A stretch of 64,000 nucleotides of DNA from Senimuribacter intestinalis (GCA_943192975.1 CALPCJ010000004.1:124001-188000), one strand, 5' to 3'; numbered from the stretch's first letter, positions 53,320-61,160 are shown. Notes: generated by a model from the letters alone, not told the origin. Translations and numbers: made by a program.

Positions 53320-54025
53320 TAGATTTACCTCCTACTCCGAAATCTGTATTATTCATTAAAATATCTACCCGCTCATTATGCAGGTATTTTGGCATGATGG
53401 TGTTTTTAAAAAGCTCGATAACGCGGGGATCAGGCCGCACCGGGGTAGAGTTTTCTACCATAATATTGACACAAACCCGCTCAAAGTATGCCAGCCCTGT
53501 TTCGATGTCGGATCTCATAGAATCCGCCGTTTGTCCTGGAATACCGAAGAGCAGACAGCATTCGTTGAAGTCCTCAGCGATTTTCTCAGGGTCTGTTTCG
53601 TCGATGCCCTTTAATAGATAGGATTCTCTAAAGAGAGAATCAAAGGTTTCCACTCCGATTTTAAATTTTAGAAGAATGCCGGCAGCAGCAAATTCTTCCC
53701 GGAGGTGGCTGATACAACTTCTGTCTGTCCAGTGACATTCAAAGTGAACCTGCTTGATGTTTTTCGTCTTGCAGACTGTTTTAATCTGTGCCATGGTAGC
53801 CTTGTCCAAATCACAGATGCTGCCGGAATTGATTACCTCCAGCTTGTGGTAAAGCCCTGTAATTTTGCCAAGCACTTCCCGGTTTAGATTGAAGTTTGCG
53901 GTTTCGTCTTTGGAAAAATCCAGATGATAATCGCAGAATCTGCATCTGCGCCATTTACATCCGCTGCCGCGCAGGAGGACGATTTCCCGCGGATTCTTGT
54001 CAGAAATGATGGAATAACGTTCCAT
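53312..54025 (-). CDS. Radical SAM protein, candidate queuine lyase (QueL-like)
   Basis: A 237-residue protein. The cluster-binding cysteines are in GCKWRRCRFC (Cys23, Cys28, Cys31), spaced CX4CX2C rather than the usual CX3CX2C. Later parts fit a short radical SAM barrel (VINSGSICDLDKA, HFECHWTDRSCISHLREEFA, KIGVETFDSLFRESYLLKGI, FGIPGQT). It is translationally coupled with a YhhQ transporter and lies behind a preQ1-I-like riboswitch and terminator. In Clostridioides difficile a radical SAM queuine lyase works in queuosine salvage; by context this is a counterpart, but identity is inferred. Confidence 0.75.
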   Translation of the reverse strand: MERYSIISDKNPREIVLLRGSGCKWRRCRFCDYHLDFSKDETANFNLNREVLGKITGLYHKLEVINSGSICDLDKATMAQIKTVCKTKNIKQVHFECHWTDRSCISHLREEFAAAGILLKFKIGVETFDSLFRESYLLKGIDETDPEKIAEDFNECCLLFGIPGQTADSMRSDIETGLAYFERVCVNIMVENSTPVRPDPRVIELFKNTIMPKYLHNERVDILMNNTDFGVGGKSNE

Positions 54026-54045
54026 TTTTTGTCCTTTCCCGGAAC

Positions 54046-54077
54046 AAAAAATGCGCCTACAGAATCTGCAGGCACAT
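54046..54077 (-). terminator. Riboswitch-linked terminator in the radical SAM leader
   Basis: On the minus strand TGTGCCTGCAGA pairs with TCTGTAGGCGCA, followed by T6 (A run 54046-54051). It lies between the riboswitch and the first start codon, as expected for transcription attenuation. Confidence 0.85.
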
Positions 54078-54113
54078 TAAAATAATAATCAAAAATAATG
54101 TTGACTTTAGTTC

Positions 54114-54152
54114 CGTAGTTTTGTTTATAGACAGGATGGTCACGAACTGTCT
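54114..54152 (-). promoter_or_regulatory. preQ1-I-like riboswitch
   Basis: On the minus strand: stem AGACAG with CTGTCT, loop starting TTCGTGACC, then the A-rich tail TATAAACAAAACTA. This short stem plus A-rich pseudoknot tail is the preQ1-I aptamer layout. A terminator follows 37 bases later, then a radical SAM gene and YhhQ transporter gene. Confidence 0.85.
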
Positions 54153-54170
54153 TATTTTATTTTCGTAAGT

Positions 54171-54199
54171 ACTATAGCACAAATTAGCGGCGTTGTCAA
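54171..54199 (-). promoter_or_regulatory. Promoter of the riboswitch-controlled operon
   Basis: Minus strand TTGACA (54194-54199), 17 bases, TATAGT (54171-54176): a near-consensus sigma-70-type promoter just before the riboswitch. Confidence 0.88.
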
Positions 54200-54205
54200 A
54201 GAAAA

Positions 54206-54234
54206 GTGACAAATTAAAATCTTTATGATATACT
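54206..54234 (+). promoter_or_regulatory. Promoter of the cysteine synthase gene
   Basis: GTGACA (54206-54211), 17 bases, TATACT (54229-54234) with TGA before it. The -35 boxes of this and the divergent promoter are only seven bases apart. Confidence 0.78.
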
Positions 54235-54265
54235 GAGTAAATAGTTTTTAAGTAGGAGTTAAACG

Positions 54266-55192
54266 ATGATATATAAAAATGTGTTAGACGCCATGGGTGA
54301 AACCCCGATGATTCAGCTGAATAAAATGGTTAGTCCTGAAAGTGCGAGGGTGCTTGTAAAATTTGAGGGGCTTAACGTAGGCGGTTCTGTAAAGACGAGA
54401 ACTGCTTACAATATGATTACAAAGGCGGAGGAAGACGGAATTTTGCGGCCGGATTCTGTGATTGTTGAACCGACCAGCGGGAATCAGGGAATTGGGCTTG
54501 CCCTTGTAGGCGCAGTAAAAGGCTATGAGACTGTTATTATCATGCCGGATTCTGTCAGTCAGGAACGTCGTTTCCTTGTGGAGCATTACGGCGCAAAGGT
54601 GCTGCTGGTACATGACGAGGGCAATATTGGCGACTGTATCGAAGAGTGTGTACAGATGGCGAACCGCATGGCTGCCGAGAATCCGAAAGTTTTTGTACCG
54701 CAGCAGTTTGAAAATGAAGCAAATCCAATGGTGCATCGTCACCATACCGGGCTTGAGATTTTGGAACAGGTGGCAGGACCTATTGACGGATTTTGTTCTG
54801 GTATTGGCACCGGCGGAACCATTACAGGTATCGGAGAAACGCTGAAAGCTTTGAATCCGCAGATTGAAATCTGGGCAGTGGAGCCGCAGAATGCTGCGAT
54901 TTTAGCAGGAGGTACGGTGGGAACACATATACAGATGGGAATTGGAGATGGTATTATTCCAAAGGTTTTGAATCAGCAGATTTACGATGATATCTATATC
55001 GTCAGCGATGAAGAGGCGCTGCAGACGGCCAAGGACTTGGCACGCAAGGAAGGGCTCATGTGCGGTATCTCCAGCGGTACCAATGTGGCAGCGGCGCTTA
55101 GACTGGCGGAAAAGCTGGGAAAAGGAAAAACCGTAGTCACGATTTTGCCTGACACTGCAGAGAGGTATTTTTCTACGCCGCTGTTTGAGTAG
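54266..55192 (+). CDS. Cysteine synthase-family PLP enzyme
   Basis: A 308-residue fold-type II PLP enzyme. The PLP lysine is Lys43 in GGSVKTRTAY, the substrate loop is TSGNQG (70-75), the phosphate loop GTGGTITG, and the late SSGTN. Typical O-acetylserine sulfhydrylases read SVKDR, TSGNTG and SSGA at these places, so three usual positions differ and a related substrate (O-phosphoserine, O-acetylhomoserine or another nucleophile) is possible. AGGAG precedes the ATG. Single gene; divergent from the queuosine operon. Confidence 0.88.
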   Translation: MIYKNVLDAMGETPMIQLNKMVSPESARVLVKFEGLNVGGSVKTRTAYNMITKAEEDGILRPDSVIVEPTSGNQGIGLALVGAVKGYETVIIMPDSVSQERRFLVEHYGAKVLLVHDEGNIGDCIEECVQMANRMAAENPKVFVPQQFENEANPMVHRHHTGLEILEQVAGPIDGFCSGIGTGGTITGIGETLKALNPQIEIWAVEPQNAAILAGGTVGTHIQMGIGDGIIPKVLNQQIYDDIYIVSDEEALQTAKDLARKEGLMCGISSGTNVAAALRLAEKLGKGKTVVTILPDTAERYFSTPLFE

Positions 55193-55212
55193 GGAGATAG
55201 TAGAGCAGTATT

Positions 55213-55448
55213 CTTAACCTAAAATCCAAAAAAATGAATTTAGTGTATAACGAAATTACAAAAACTTAACCGAAATCCAGAGAATCATCAAGAAATGTAT
55301 AAGTTTTATGATGAATGTCAACTGCCTCGCTTTCAAAATTGCAGAAATCCTGGGATTTCGGTTATTTTATTGTGTAAATTCCGATTCAGGCTAAACCTAG
55401 ATGATGATATTTATACATTTTTTGCAAAAATTTTAGATTTAGGTTAAG
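55213..55448. repeat. Family 1 repeat locus 2 (three 38-bp units)
   Basis: Plus-orientation units at 55213-55250 and 55265-55302 (52 bp apart) and a minus-orientation unit at 55411-55448. Outer edges are CTTAACC and GGTTAAG. The last unit overlaps the nuclease-like gene: its CTTAACC supplies the TAA stop (55444-55446). Confidence 0.85.
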
Positions 55449-56241
55449 CTTTTCTAAAGAGAGGAAGAAGTTGTCCTTTGATGATTCGATCAATAGCAGC
55501 AACATCCAGTGTGCCATCGGGGTTGTCCATTGTGACAATCAGATTCTTCGGCATTACAATATTGTTGTGATGATATGTAGTAATTTTATTGAAAAAGCTT
55601 TCCCTGTATCTTTCGTTGTGCAAAAGTCCTGCATGCTCCCAGAAAATGTCTTCATATAAAGGTGGTGTGATTTCAAAATCTGGTCTGCAGGTAATCCAGT
55701 GCCCGTCAGGTGTTTGCAGACGAACCTTTGGCTCATATCTAAAATCAATATTCGCAGCGTGCATTAGCTCTGCAATAATGACTTCGGATTTCGAACGCAA
55801 ATATAAACCAAAAGAAGTCGAATAGGTTAAGCCTTCCGGACGGTAACTCGCCTCTGCACCGTCATAATGTGGAGATTTGCTCTTGAGGTTAGAGGGGAGA
55901 ATGAGGTCAGAATAGGCCTTCGGCAGACGCTTTTGAATAGAGAACGGATCGTAGGGACCATAACGCGTTAGAACTTTTTCCTGTATATGAAGATTTTGTT
56001 CAATCTGGCAGGTGGCCTCCTCTAAAAATCTTCGATACTTTAAGTCATAAATCAGGTCGGAATTTTTACTATGAATGTAATGTTGCTTTTTGGCAGAGTC
56101 AATCCAATAATAATAAAGTCTGCCGTTGATTGTTTTATAAGTGAGTTTACCCTGCGGCAATTTTTGAAGCGCTGTGTGATATTGATGTAGAAGTTTCTTT
56201 TGCAGTGCGATATCTTGCTGTGTTAATTCGATGTATCCCAT
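55444..56241 (-). CDS. PD-(D/E)XK nuclease-like protein bracketed by family 1 repeats
   Basis: A 265-residue protein. Residues 1-90 are helical and Gln/Lys-rich with a RLYYYWIDSAKKQHYI strand pair. Residues 140-235 hold a likely nuclease core: Glu153 in RSKSEVIIAELM, FRYEPKVRLQTPDG, Asp188 in CRPDFEITPP, and Glu202-His203 in DIFWEHAGLL. This E-D-EXX order matches restriction-endonuclease-like folds related to Vsr and homing-type nucleases. Its stop lies inside a family 1 unit and another family 1 locus lies 130 bases upstream, so the gene may be part of a 1.4-kb repeat-bounded unit. No partner gene. AAGGAGG precedes the ATG. Function unknown. Confidence 0.8.
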   Translation of the reverse strand: MGYIELTQQDIALQKKLLHQYHTALQKLPQGKLTYKTINGRLYYYWIDSAKKQHYIHSKNSDLIYDLKYRRFLEEATCQIEQNLHIQEKVLTRYGPYDPFSIQKRLPKAYSDLILPSNLKSKSPHYDGAEASYRPEGLTYSTSFGLYLRSKSEVIIAELMHAANIDFRYEPKVRLQTPDGHWITCRPDFEITPPLYEDIFWEHAGLLHNERYRESFFNKITTYHHNNIVMPKNLIVTMDNPDGTLDVAAIDRIIKGQLLPLFRKA

Positions 56242-56373
56242 GATAACCTCCTTCGATGAATGTATTTTATAGGAATATTTTACAATAAATGTAAATAAAA
56301 TGCAACTAAAAAATCGAATTTACCAGGGCGAGCAGAGGCAAATAGTTATTATGACAGTTTAACGGGGAAGGGA

Positions 56374-56640
56374 TTTAACCTAAAACGAGAAATTTTTAAA
56401 AAAGTGTATAAGAGAAGAGAGCAAATCTTAACCCAAAATAAGAAACCGCTTAAAAAATGTATAAAACTGTTGACATTATTTAGGTAGCGGCGCTTGAATT
56501 TCTATTCATATACAGTTTTCTGAGACTTCATGCAATATTCTTGTTAATTTATCTATCAGCTGGCATAAAATCCAAACAGATTGCCGATACAGAGGATGAC
56601 TCTTATACACTTTTTGGAGAAAATCAAAATTTAGGTTAAG
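56374..56640. repeat. Family 1 repeat locus 3 (three 38-bp units)
   Basis: Plus-orientation units at 56374-56411 (opens TTTAACC) and 56427-56464 (53 bp apart) and a minus-orientation unit at 56603-56640. Same pair-plus-inverted layout as locus 2. It shares the 11-mer GCAATCTGTTT (minus strand, just beyond the lone unit) with locus 1 at 6015-6025. The rest of 56242-56728 contains no gene. Confidence 0.82.
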
Positions 56641-56728
56641 GTTCGTGTTAAAGATAAGGAACACCGCTCTGATTTGATTGCAGTTATAAAATTTCCCGCA
56701 TTTGTTGAGGATTTCATGCAAAAAGATG

Positions 56729-56757
56729 TTGCAATCTCAAGGGTTTTGCTATATAAT
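56729..56757 (+). promoter_or_regulatory. Promoter of rplM-rpsI
   Basis: TTGCAA (56729-56734), 17 bases, TATAAT (56752-56757), a near-consensus housekeeping promoter. Confidence 0.9.
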
Positions 56758-56763
56758 AGTCGT

Positions 56764-56934
56764 GCACTGTGCTTTCACAGGCGATTTGCATGCGTAGAAC
56801 CGCCAGGGTTCGGCAGCGCTGCAAGCTAAAAGTTAGTTTTAGTCATGCCGAAACAAATTCCTTGTGGAATTTCAGTAGGCAGAACCGAAAACGATACCGG
56901 CGAAGGTATCTTAGTAGGTAGAAAGGAAGAGACA
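56764..56934 (+). promoter_or_regulatory. Leader of rplM-rpsI, possible L13 autoregulatory RNA
   Basis: A 170-base untranslated leader separates the promoter from rplM. It contains several hairpins, among them GATACC with GGTATC and the segment around GAACCGCCAGGGTTCGG. L13 is known to control its operon through a leader in Bacillus; the structure here was not checked against that model. Confidence 0.5.
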
Positions 56935-57363
56935 ATGAAATCTTACATTGCAAAACCTGCAGAAGTAGAACGTAAATGGTACGTTGTTGATGCAGAAGGT
57001 AAGACTCTCGGCAGACTGGCATCTGAAGTTGCTTCTGTTCTGAGAGGAAAGAACAAGCCAATCTACACTCCGCACGTTGACTGCGGCGATTATGTAATCG
57101 TAATCAACGCTGAGAAAGTAGAAGTAACCGGCAAGAAGAGAAAAGAAAAGATTTACAAGAGACATACTGGATACCCAGGTGGTCTGAGAGAAATCACTTT
57201 CGAAAAGTTACAGGCAAAGAAACCAGAAGAAATCATTAAGCACGCAGTGAAAGGCATGCTTCCTGATGGAAAACTGGGCAGACAGATGTTTAAGAAGTTA
57301 AAAGTTTACGCAGGTCCTGAGCATGCACATGCTGCACAGAAGCCGGAAACTTTGGAAATCTAA
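56935..57363 (+). CDS. rplM: 50S ribosomal protein L13
   Basis: A 142-residue protein with the classic L13 blocks: KWYVVDAEGKTLGRLASEVA, GDYVIVINAEKVEVTGKK, YKRHTGYPGGLR and VKGMLPDGKLGRQMFKKLKV. The start MKSYIAKP follows AAAGGAAGAG; a longer frame from 56845 lies in the leader. Pairs with rpsI, 19 bases downstream, in the universal L13-S9 order. Confidence 0.98.
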   Translation: MKSYIAKPAEVERKWYVVDAEGKTLGRLASEVASVLRGKNKPIYTPHVDCGDYVIVINAEKVEVTGKKRKEKIYKRHTGYPGGLREITFEKLQAKKPEEIIKHAVKGMLPDGKLGRQMFKKLKVYAGPEHAHAAQKPETLEI

Positions 57364-57382
57364 GGAAAGGGAGGAATAGACA

Positions 57383-57778
57383 ATGGCAAAATTACAATAT
57401 CAGGGAACTGGTAGAAGAAAACATTCAGTTGCTAGAGTTAGATTAATCCCTGGAACTGGAAAAATCACTGTAAACAAGAAAGATTTAGAAGATTACTTCG
57501 GAATGGAAATCGTTAAGAGAGAAGTAAGAAGACCTTTTGAAGTTGCAGGCTGCGAAGGCAAATTCGATGTAATTGCTACAGTAGCAGGCGGCGGATTTAC
57601 AGGTCAGGCTGGTGCGCTGAGACACGGTATCTCAAGAGCACTTTGCCAGGCTGACAAGGAAAGCTACAGAGCGCCTTTAAAAGCTGCTGGATTCTTAACA
57701 AGAGACCCAAGAATGAAGGAAAGAAAGAAGTACGGTCTGAAAAAGGCAAGAAGAGCTTCCCAGTTCTCCAAGCGTTAA
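57383..57778 (+). CDS. rpsI: 30S ribosomal protein S9
   Basis: A 131-residue protein with GTGRRKHSVARVRL at the N-terminus, AVGGGFTGQAGA-like GGGFTGQAGALRHGISRAL in the middle, and the tRNA-contacting C-terminus ending SQFSKR. Standard length. AGGGAGG precedes the ATG; a terminator follows. Confidence 0.98.
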   Translation: MAKLQYQGTGRRKHSVARVRLIPGTGKITVNKKDLEDYFGMEIVKREVRRPFEVAGCEGKFDVIATVAGGGFTGQAGALRHGISRALCQADKESYRAPLKAAGFLTRDPRMKERKKYGLKKARRASQFSKR

Positions 57779-57814
57779 TCAGAAAAGGTATTTATACTTT
57801 CAGCAATCAAAAAC

Positions 57815-57839
57815 AAACCCCATCTTCGGATGGGGTTTT
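57815..57839 (+). terminator. Terminator after rpsI
   Basis: AAACCCCAT with a short TCTTCGGA loop and ATGGGGTTTT; compact tetraloop-type terminator. Confidence 0.95.
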
Positions 57840-57851
57840 GTGTTGCCGATT

Positions 57852-58415
57852 TTACATTGCAGACTTTACATCTCGGCGGAATCCGTCCATCGTGTAGTCT
57901 GTACCAAGTCCTTGCCAGAAATGCTCTGGATCTTCGTGGTCAGAGGCAGTGCCACGAAGATAACCTTCGTAGTGTGAAACGATGACGCCGTCTGCCAGCG
58001 GATCTAACCCGTATTTATGGCAAAGCCATGCGAAAAGTTCCACCGCAGTATCGTAAGTCAGCTTTGCACAGGCGAGGGCTTCTTCCCTGTTATCACAGGT
58101 AAACCCAAATTGACTGGTATAGGAAAGGGAGGCGGGTTCACACATTTCTACGCCGATGTGGGTGCTGTTGTAAGTGCCGCCGCAGTGCCAGGCACGGTGA
58201 TTCCACGGCAGTGTCTGATAAATTTTTCCGTCTGTGCCGTCGATAAATGCGTGAACGCAGGCTTCCTGACAGTCGGGATTGTTCCACTTTTCCATAAAGT
58301 AAAAAGGCTGCTGATAGGCGCAGCCTACTGAGTGCAGCATGAGTCCTTTCACCTCAATGGTATCGCCTTCTAAAAAGCAGGCACTTTTTGTTAGATAAGA
58401 TTCTATAATTTCCAT
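57852..58415 (-). CDS. N-acetylmuramoyl-L-alanine amidase (Amidase_2/PGRP type)
   Basis: A 187-residue enzyme. Zinc ligands are likely His28 in LMLHSVGC, a His in VSHYEGYLRGTASDHEDPEHF, and the catalytic region around THIGVEMCEPAS. The family cleaves the bond between muramic acid and L-Ala in peptidoglycan. There is no signal peptide or anchor domain, so it is either phage-derived or released by lysis. Ribosome-binding site GGAGGAATT precedes ATG 58415. Convergent with rpsI. Confidence 0.9.
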   Translation of the reverse strand: MEIIESYLTKSACFLEGDTIEVKGLMLHSVGCAYQQPFYFMEKWNNPDCQEACVHAFIDGTDGKIYQTLPWNHRAWHCGGTYNSTHIGVEMCEPASLSYTSQFGFTCDNREEALACAKLTYDTAVELFAWLCHKYGLDPLADGVIVSHYEGYLRGTASDHEDPEHFWQGLGTDYTMDGFRRDVKSAM

Positions 58416-58603
58416 GATAAATTCCTCCGGGGATTAATGTAGTTTCATTATATCCTATGGCAAGAAATTTTACAAAATGATATTTCTATGGTTGTATTTT
58501 TGCCATTACCATGTTATGGTCATACCTAAATATCATGTGGTTGCGAGGAAAATATAAATTATGCTATACTGTTATAAAAGTTCATGAAAGGAACGATGTA
58601 AAA

Positions 58604-58897
58604 ATGACGAATTTCTATGTAACATACACACTAAAGGATAAAGCGGCGCGAGACGCTTTTTACGGGGAAGTGAAAACCTGCGGCGTGATAGAAAAATCGT
58701 TGGCGGAGGATGGGTGCATCAGGTATGCCTATTATTATCCGGCAGATTCGGAGAACCAGATTTTGCTGTGGGAACAGTGGGAGAGCAGGCAGGCACAGAA
58801 AAACCATACAAAGCAGCCGCATTTTAAGAAGCTGGGAGAGATTAAGGCAAAGTATCCAATGGAAACGGAAATTCTTATCGAAGATGTTCAGGTCTAA
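58604..58897 (+). CDS. ABM-domain (YgiN-like) small protein
   Basis: A 97-residue protein that starts MTNFYVTYTLKDKAARDAF (AAAGGA upstream) with the ABM/YgiN pattern: VIEKSLAEDGCIRYAYYYPA, ILLWEQWESRQAQKNHTKQP and a C-terminal strand. Such dimeric alpha/beta-barrel proteins act on quinones or haem-like compounds, or have unknown roles. The longer frame from 58511 has no ribosome-binding site. Single gene. Confidence 0.85.
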   Translation: MTNFYVTYTLKDKAARDAFYGEVKTCGVIEKSLAEDGCIRYAYYYPADSENQILLWEQWESRQAQKNHTKQPHFKKLGEIKAKYPMETEILIEDVQV

Positions 58898-58942
58898 CTT
58901 TACTATTTCGTAACGCAAAAGACATGGAAGCGATACGATTCC

Positions 58943-58974
58943 TTGACAAAATCATCACATTTCCTTGCTATACT
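58943..58974 (+). promoter_or_regulatory. Promoter ahead of the CbiT-like operon
   Basis: TTGACA at 58943-58948 and TATACT at 58969-58974 with TGC before it. The 20-base spacer is long, so the extended -10 is probably the main element. Confidence 0.6.
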
Positions 58975-59052
58975 AAACTTGTCAAAAGGAGATAGGGTTA
59001 CACGAGATAATTTCTTTTTGAACGTTCTTTCTTAATTAGATATCGCAGTCAG

Positions 59053-59080
59053 AAGACTCCATCGGATGATGGAGTCTTTT
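59053..59080 (+). terminator. Intrinsic terminator/attenuator in the CbiT-like leader
   Basis: AGACTCCATC (59053-59062) pairs with GATGGAGTCT (59068-59077), then T4. It lies between the promoter and the first gene (59200), so it either ends a roughly 100-base small RNA or works as an attenuator. No riboswitch family was recognised in the 70-base stretch before it. Confidence 0.7.
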
Positions 59081-59199
59081 GACATGTGGGGAAGAAATTG
59101 TTTTCAGCGGCGGAAAGTAAGCTGGGATTTCTTGAAACCCCACTGGATTCGTGATAAAATAAGAAAAAGAAGCCTGACAGACAGAAAGGACGGAAAGCT

Positions 59200-60105
59200 A
59201 TGGAAAAACAACTTTTCACCAACGAAATTATTTTATCGTGGCTGCAGTATTTTGCAGATAATACACCGATTGACTTGGAACAGATTAAGATGATGGATAT
59301 CACCAAGAGAAATAAGAATCTGATTCCGACAGTAGAGGCGCATAAGGCAGTGCTTGCTTTTATGGAAGCAGGAGACGCTGAAATTTTTTATCATATGTGG
59401 AATGCAGGGCTTGGTGACTGCGAGGTCTGGTACAACGAGGGTTCCGCGCCGGAAGGTCCGATTAAGCACGATAAAGTCAGCGATATGATTAACCGCGGCA
59501 TTAACGCTTCTGCGGGTATGCTGGTGGTAAATCCGAGCTCTCGCAATACCTATAAGATGGGCATGGACAATTTGAATTTCCGCAAAGATTCCGGAAGAGG
59601 CGTGGGAAGCGAAGTTCGTTCCATTATTTTGAACAAAATGGAAATCGGAAGAGAAGATACGGTCTGTGTGATTGGAGGCGAAAGCCTTGCCATTGAGGCT
59701 GCTTTTATGGCAAATGAAGGTACTGTTATTGCAGTGGAATACAATCATCGCAATAGAGATGCCATGATGGATAATATGGCATATTTTGATTTGCGCAATA
59801 TGAAAATCACAGATCATGTGGATGAAGAAACCTTTGAGAATTACCCGACTCCTTCGGTGGCATTTATGGTCGCTTCTGCCAGCATGGAGCAGGAAATCAA
59901 GTTTCTTCTCTCCATGAATCCACAGATGAATCTGGTAATCTATACTTTGGATTTGAGTGTGGCAGGGGCTATGAGAGGCATTTTGGAGGCTAACGGCATC
60001 AAGGAAGCAGAGGTGATTCAAGTAGCGGTGTCCAGACTGAACGCAAAGAACGCTTTTGAAGTGCAGCCCGCTCCATGGATTATCACGGGAAAAGCGGAAG
60101 CGTAA
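59200..60105 (+). CDS. Methyltransferase-fold protein resembling CbiT/CobL (precorrin methylase)
   Basis: A 301-residue protein. The second half has a Rossmann-type SAM methyltransferase pattern: REDTVCVIGGESLAIEAAFM (glycine loop reads GGES rather than GXGXG), VIAVEYNHRNRDAMMDNMAY and a late VIQVAVSRLNAKN strand, the order seen in CbiT. The N-terminal 120 residues are not recognised. The altered glycine loop makes SAM binding uncertain. It is followed by a DUF1638-like fragment and a ferredoxin-flavodoxin gene in one operon; a role in tetrapyrrole or corrinoid chemistry is a guess. Confidence 0.65.
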   Translation: MEKQLFTNEIILSWLQYFADNTPIDLEQIKMMDITKRNKNLIPTVEAHKAVLAFMEAGDAEIFYHMWNAGLGDCEVWYNEGSAPEGPIKHDKVSDMINRGINASAGMLVVNPSSRNTYKMGMDNLNFRKDSGRGVGSEVRSIILNKMEIGREDTVCVIGGESLAIEAAFMANEGTVIAVEYNHRNRDAMMDNMAYFDLRNMKITDHVDEETFENYPTPSVAFMVASASMEQEIKFLLSMNPQMNLVIYTLDLSVAGAMRGILEANGIKEAEVIQVAVSRLNAKNAFEVQPAPWIITGKAEA

Positions 60106-60107
60106 TC

Positions 60108-60344
60108 ATGAGCACTGTATTAATCACCTGTAGCAATATGAGCGATCATGTGAGGGCAGCGCAGGAGAAAGAGGGAACGGACTATCCGGTCATTGAACTG
60201 GACAGCAAACTTCACGCAGAGCCGAGGGATATGCGTGCAAGGCTCTTTGAGACGCTGGAAAAACTGGTGGGCGGCAGATGGGACCATCAGTTTATCATAG
60301 CCGAAAAAGGCAGAGTTTTGCGAGAGGAAGATTTTTTAAGATGA
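60108..60344 (+). CDS. Small DUF1638-like protein
   Basis: A 78-residue protein from ATG 60108, two bases after the previous stop. VLITCSNMSDHVRAAQEKEG resembles the N-terminus of DUF1638 proteins, which have a conserved Cys there, followed by YPVIELDSKLHAEPRDMRAR. It is much shorter than full DUF1638 proteins (about 200 residues), so it may be a truncated or minimal version. Its stop overlaps the start of the EFR1-like gene (ATGA). Confidence 0.6.
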   Translation: MSTVLITCSNMSDHVRAAQEKEGTDYPVIELDSKLHAEPRDMRARLFETLEKLVGGRWDHQFIIAEKGRVLREEDFLR

Positions 60345-61108
60345 AAAAGGTAACAGCGATTTATTTCAGCCCGACCCGGGGCACGAAGAAATATGTGGAA
60401 GCGGTGGCAAAGGCACTGGATCCGGATTTTACCGTGATTGACCTGACTAGTGCGAAGGCGCGCGCTGGCAAATACCACTTTGGCGCTGATGATTTGGTCA
60501 TCTTTGGGGCGCCAGTGTATGCCGGAAGGCTTCCCCTTTATCCGGAAAAACTGTATGGGAACATTACAGGTGATGGAACGCCGGCGATTTTTACGGTGAC
60601 CTACGGAAACAGAGAGTTTGATGATGCGCTTTTGGAAACCAAGGACATGTGCGAGGCGAACGGATTTGTAGGAATTGCAGCGGCCGCATGGCTTGCGGAA
60701 CACACCTATTCTGCGAAACTGGCGGGAGGGCGTCCGAGTCAGGAGGATCTGGCGGAAGTGGGAGACTTTGCCGAAAAGATTACCCAGGCAAGTTTGTTTG
60801 AGCCTTTGGATGTACCGGGAAACCGCCCGTATAGAGAAGGCAGCCGGCATCCGATGAACACTGTTGCTGCAGAGCGGTGCAGTGAGTGTGGTCTTTGTGC
60901 GCGTATATGTCCGGTAGGTGCTATCCATGATGGAGCAGGCTTTGAAGCGGACCAGTCCAAATGTATCGGCTGTCTTGCCTGTGTAAAGCGCTGCATGCGC
61001 AGCGCGCGGATTGTAGACGACCCGGGACTTGCAGCGATAAGACAAAAATTGGAACCGGCATTTGGCGGTGTATATAAGGCGAATCAGTATTTTCTGAATA
61101 CAAAATAA
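60341..61108 (+). CDS. EFR1-type flavodoxin-ferredoxin fusion protein
   Basis: A 255-residue protein. Residues 1-165 are flavodoxin-like (AIYFSPTRGTKKYVEAV binds FMN phosphate; VIFGAPVYAGRLP). The C-terminal part carries two ferredoxin motifs, CSECGLCARICPVGAI and CIGCLACVKRCMRSAR. EFR1-type proteins transfer electrons in anaerobes; the family is common in clostridia. ATG 60341 overlaps the previous stop. Last gene of the operon. Confidence 0.9.
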   Translation: MKKVTAIYFSPTRGTKKYVEAVAKALDPDFTVIDLTSAKARAGKYHFGADDLVIFGAPVYAGRLPLYPEKLYGNITGDGTPAIFTVTYGNREFDDALLETKDMCEANGFVGIAAAAWLAEHTYSAKLAGGRPSQEDLAEVGDFAEKITQASLFEPLDVPGNRPYREGSRHPMNTVAAERCSECGLCARICPVGAIHDGAGFEADQSKCIGCLACVKRCMRSARIVDDPGLAAIRQKLEPAFGGVYKANQYFLNTK

Positions 61109-61132
61109 AACAAATTTAATGCAACTTCTCTA

Positions 61133-61160
61133 TTGCTTTTTATACAGAAAGGCATATAAT
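61133..61160 (+). promoter_or_regulatory. Promoter of the MATE exporter gene
   Basis: TTGCTT (61133-61138), 16 bases, TATAAT (61155-61160), 27 bases before the start. Confidence 0.75.
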
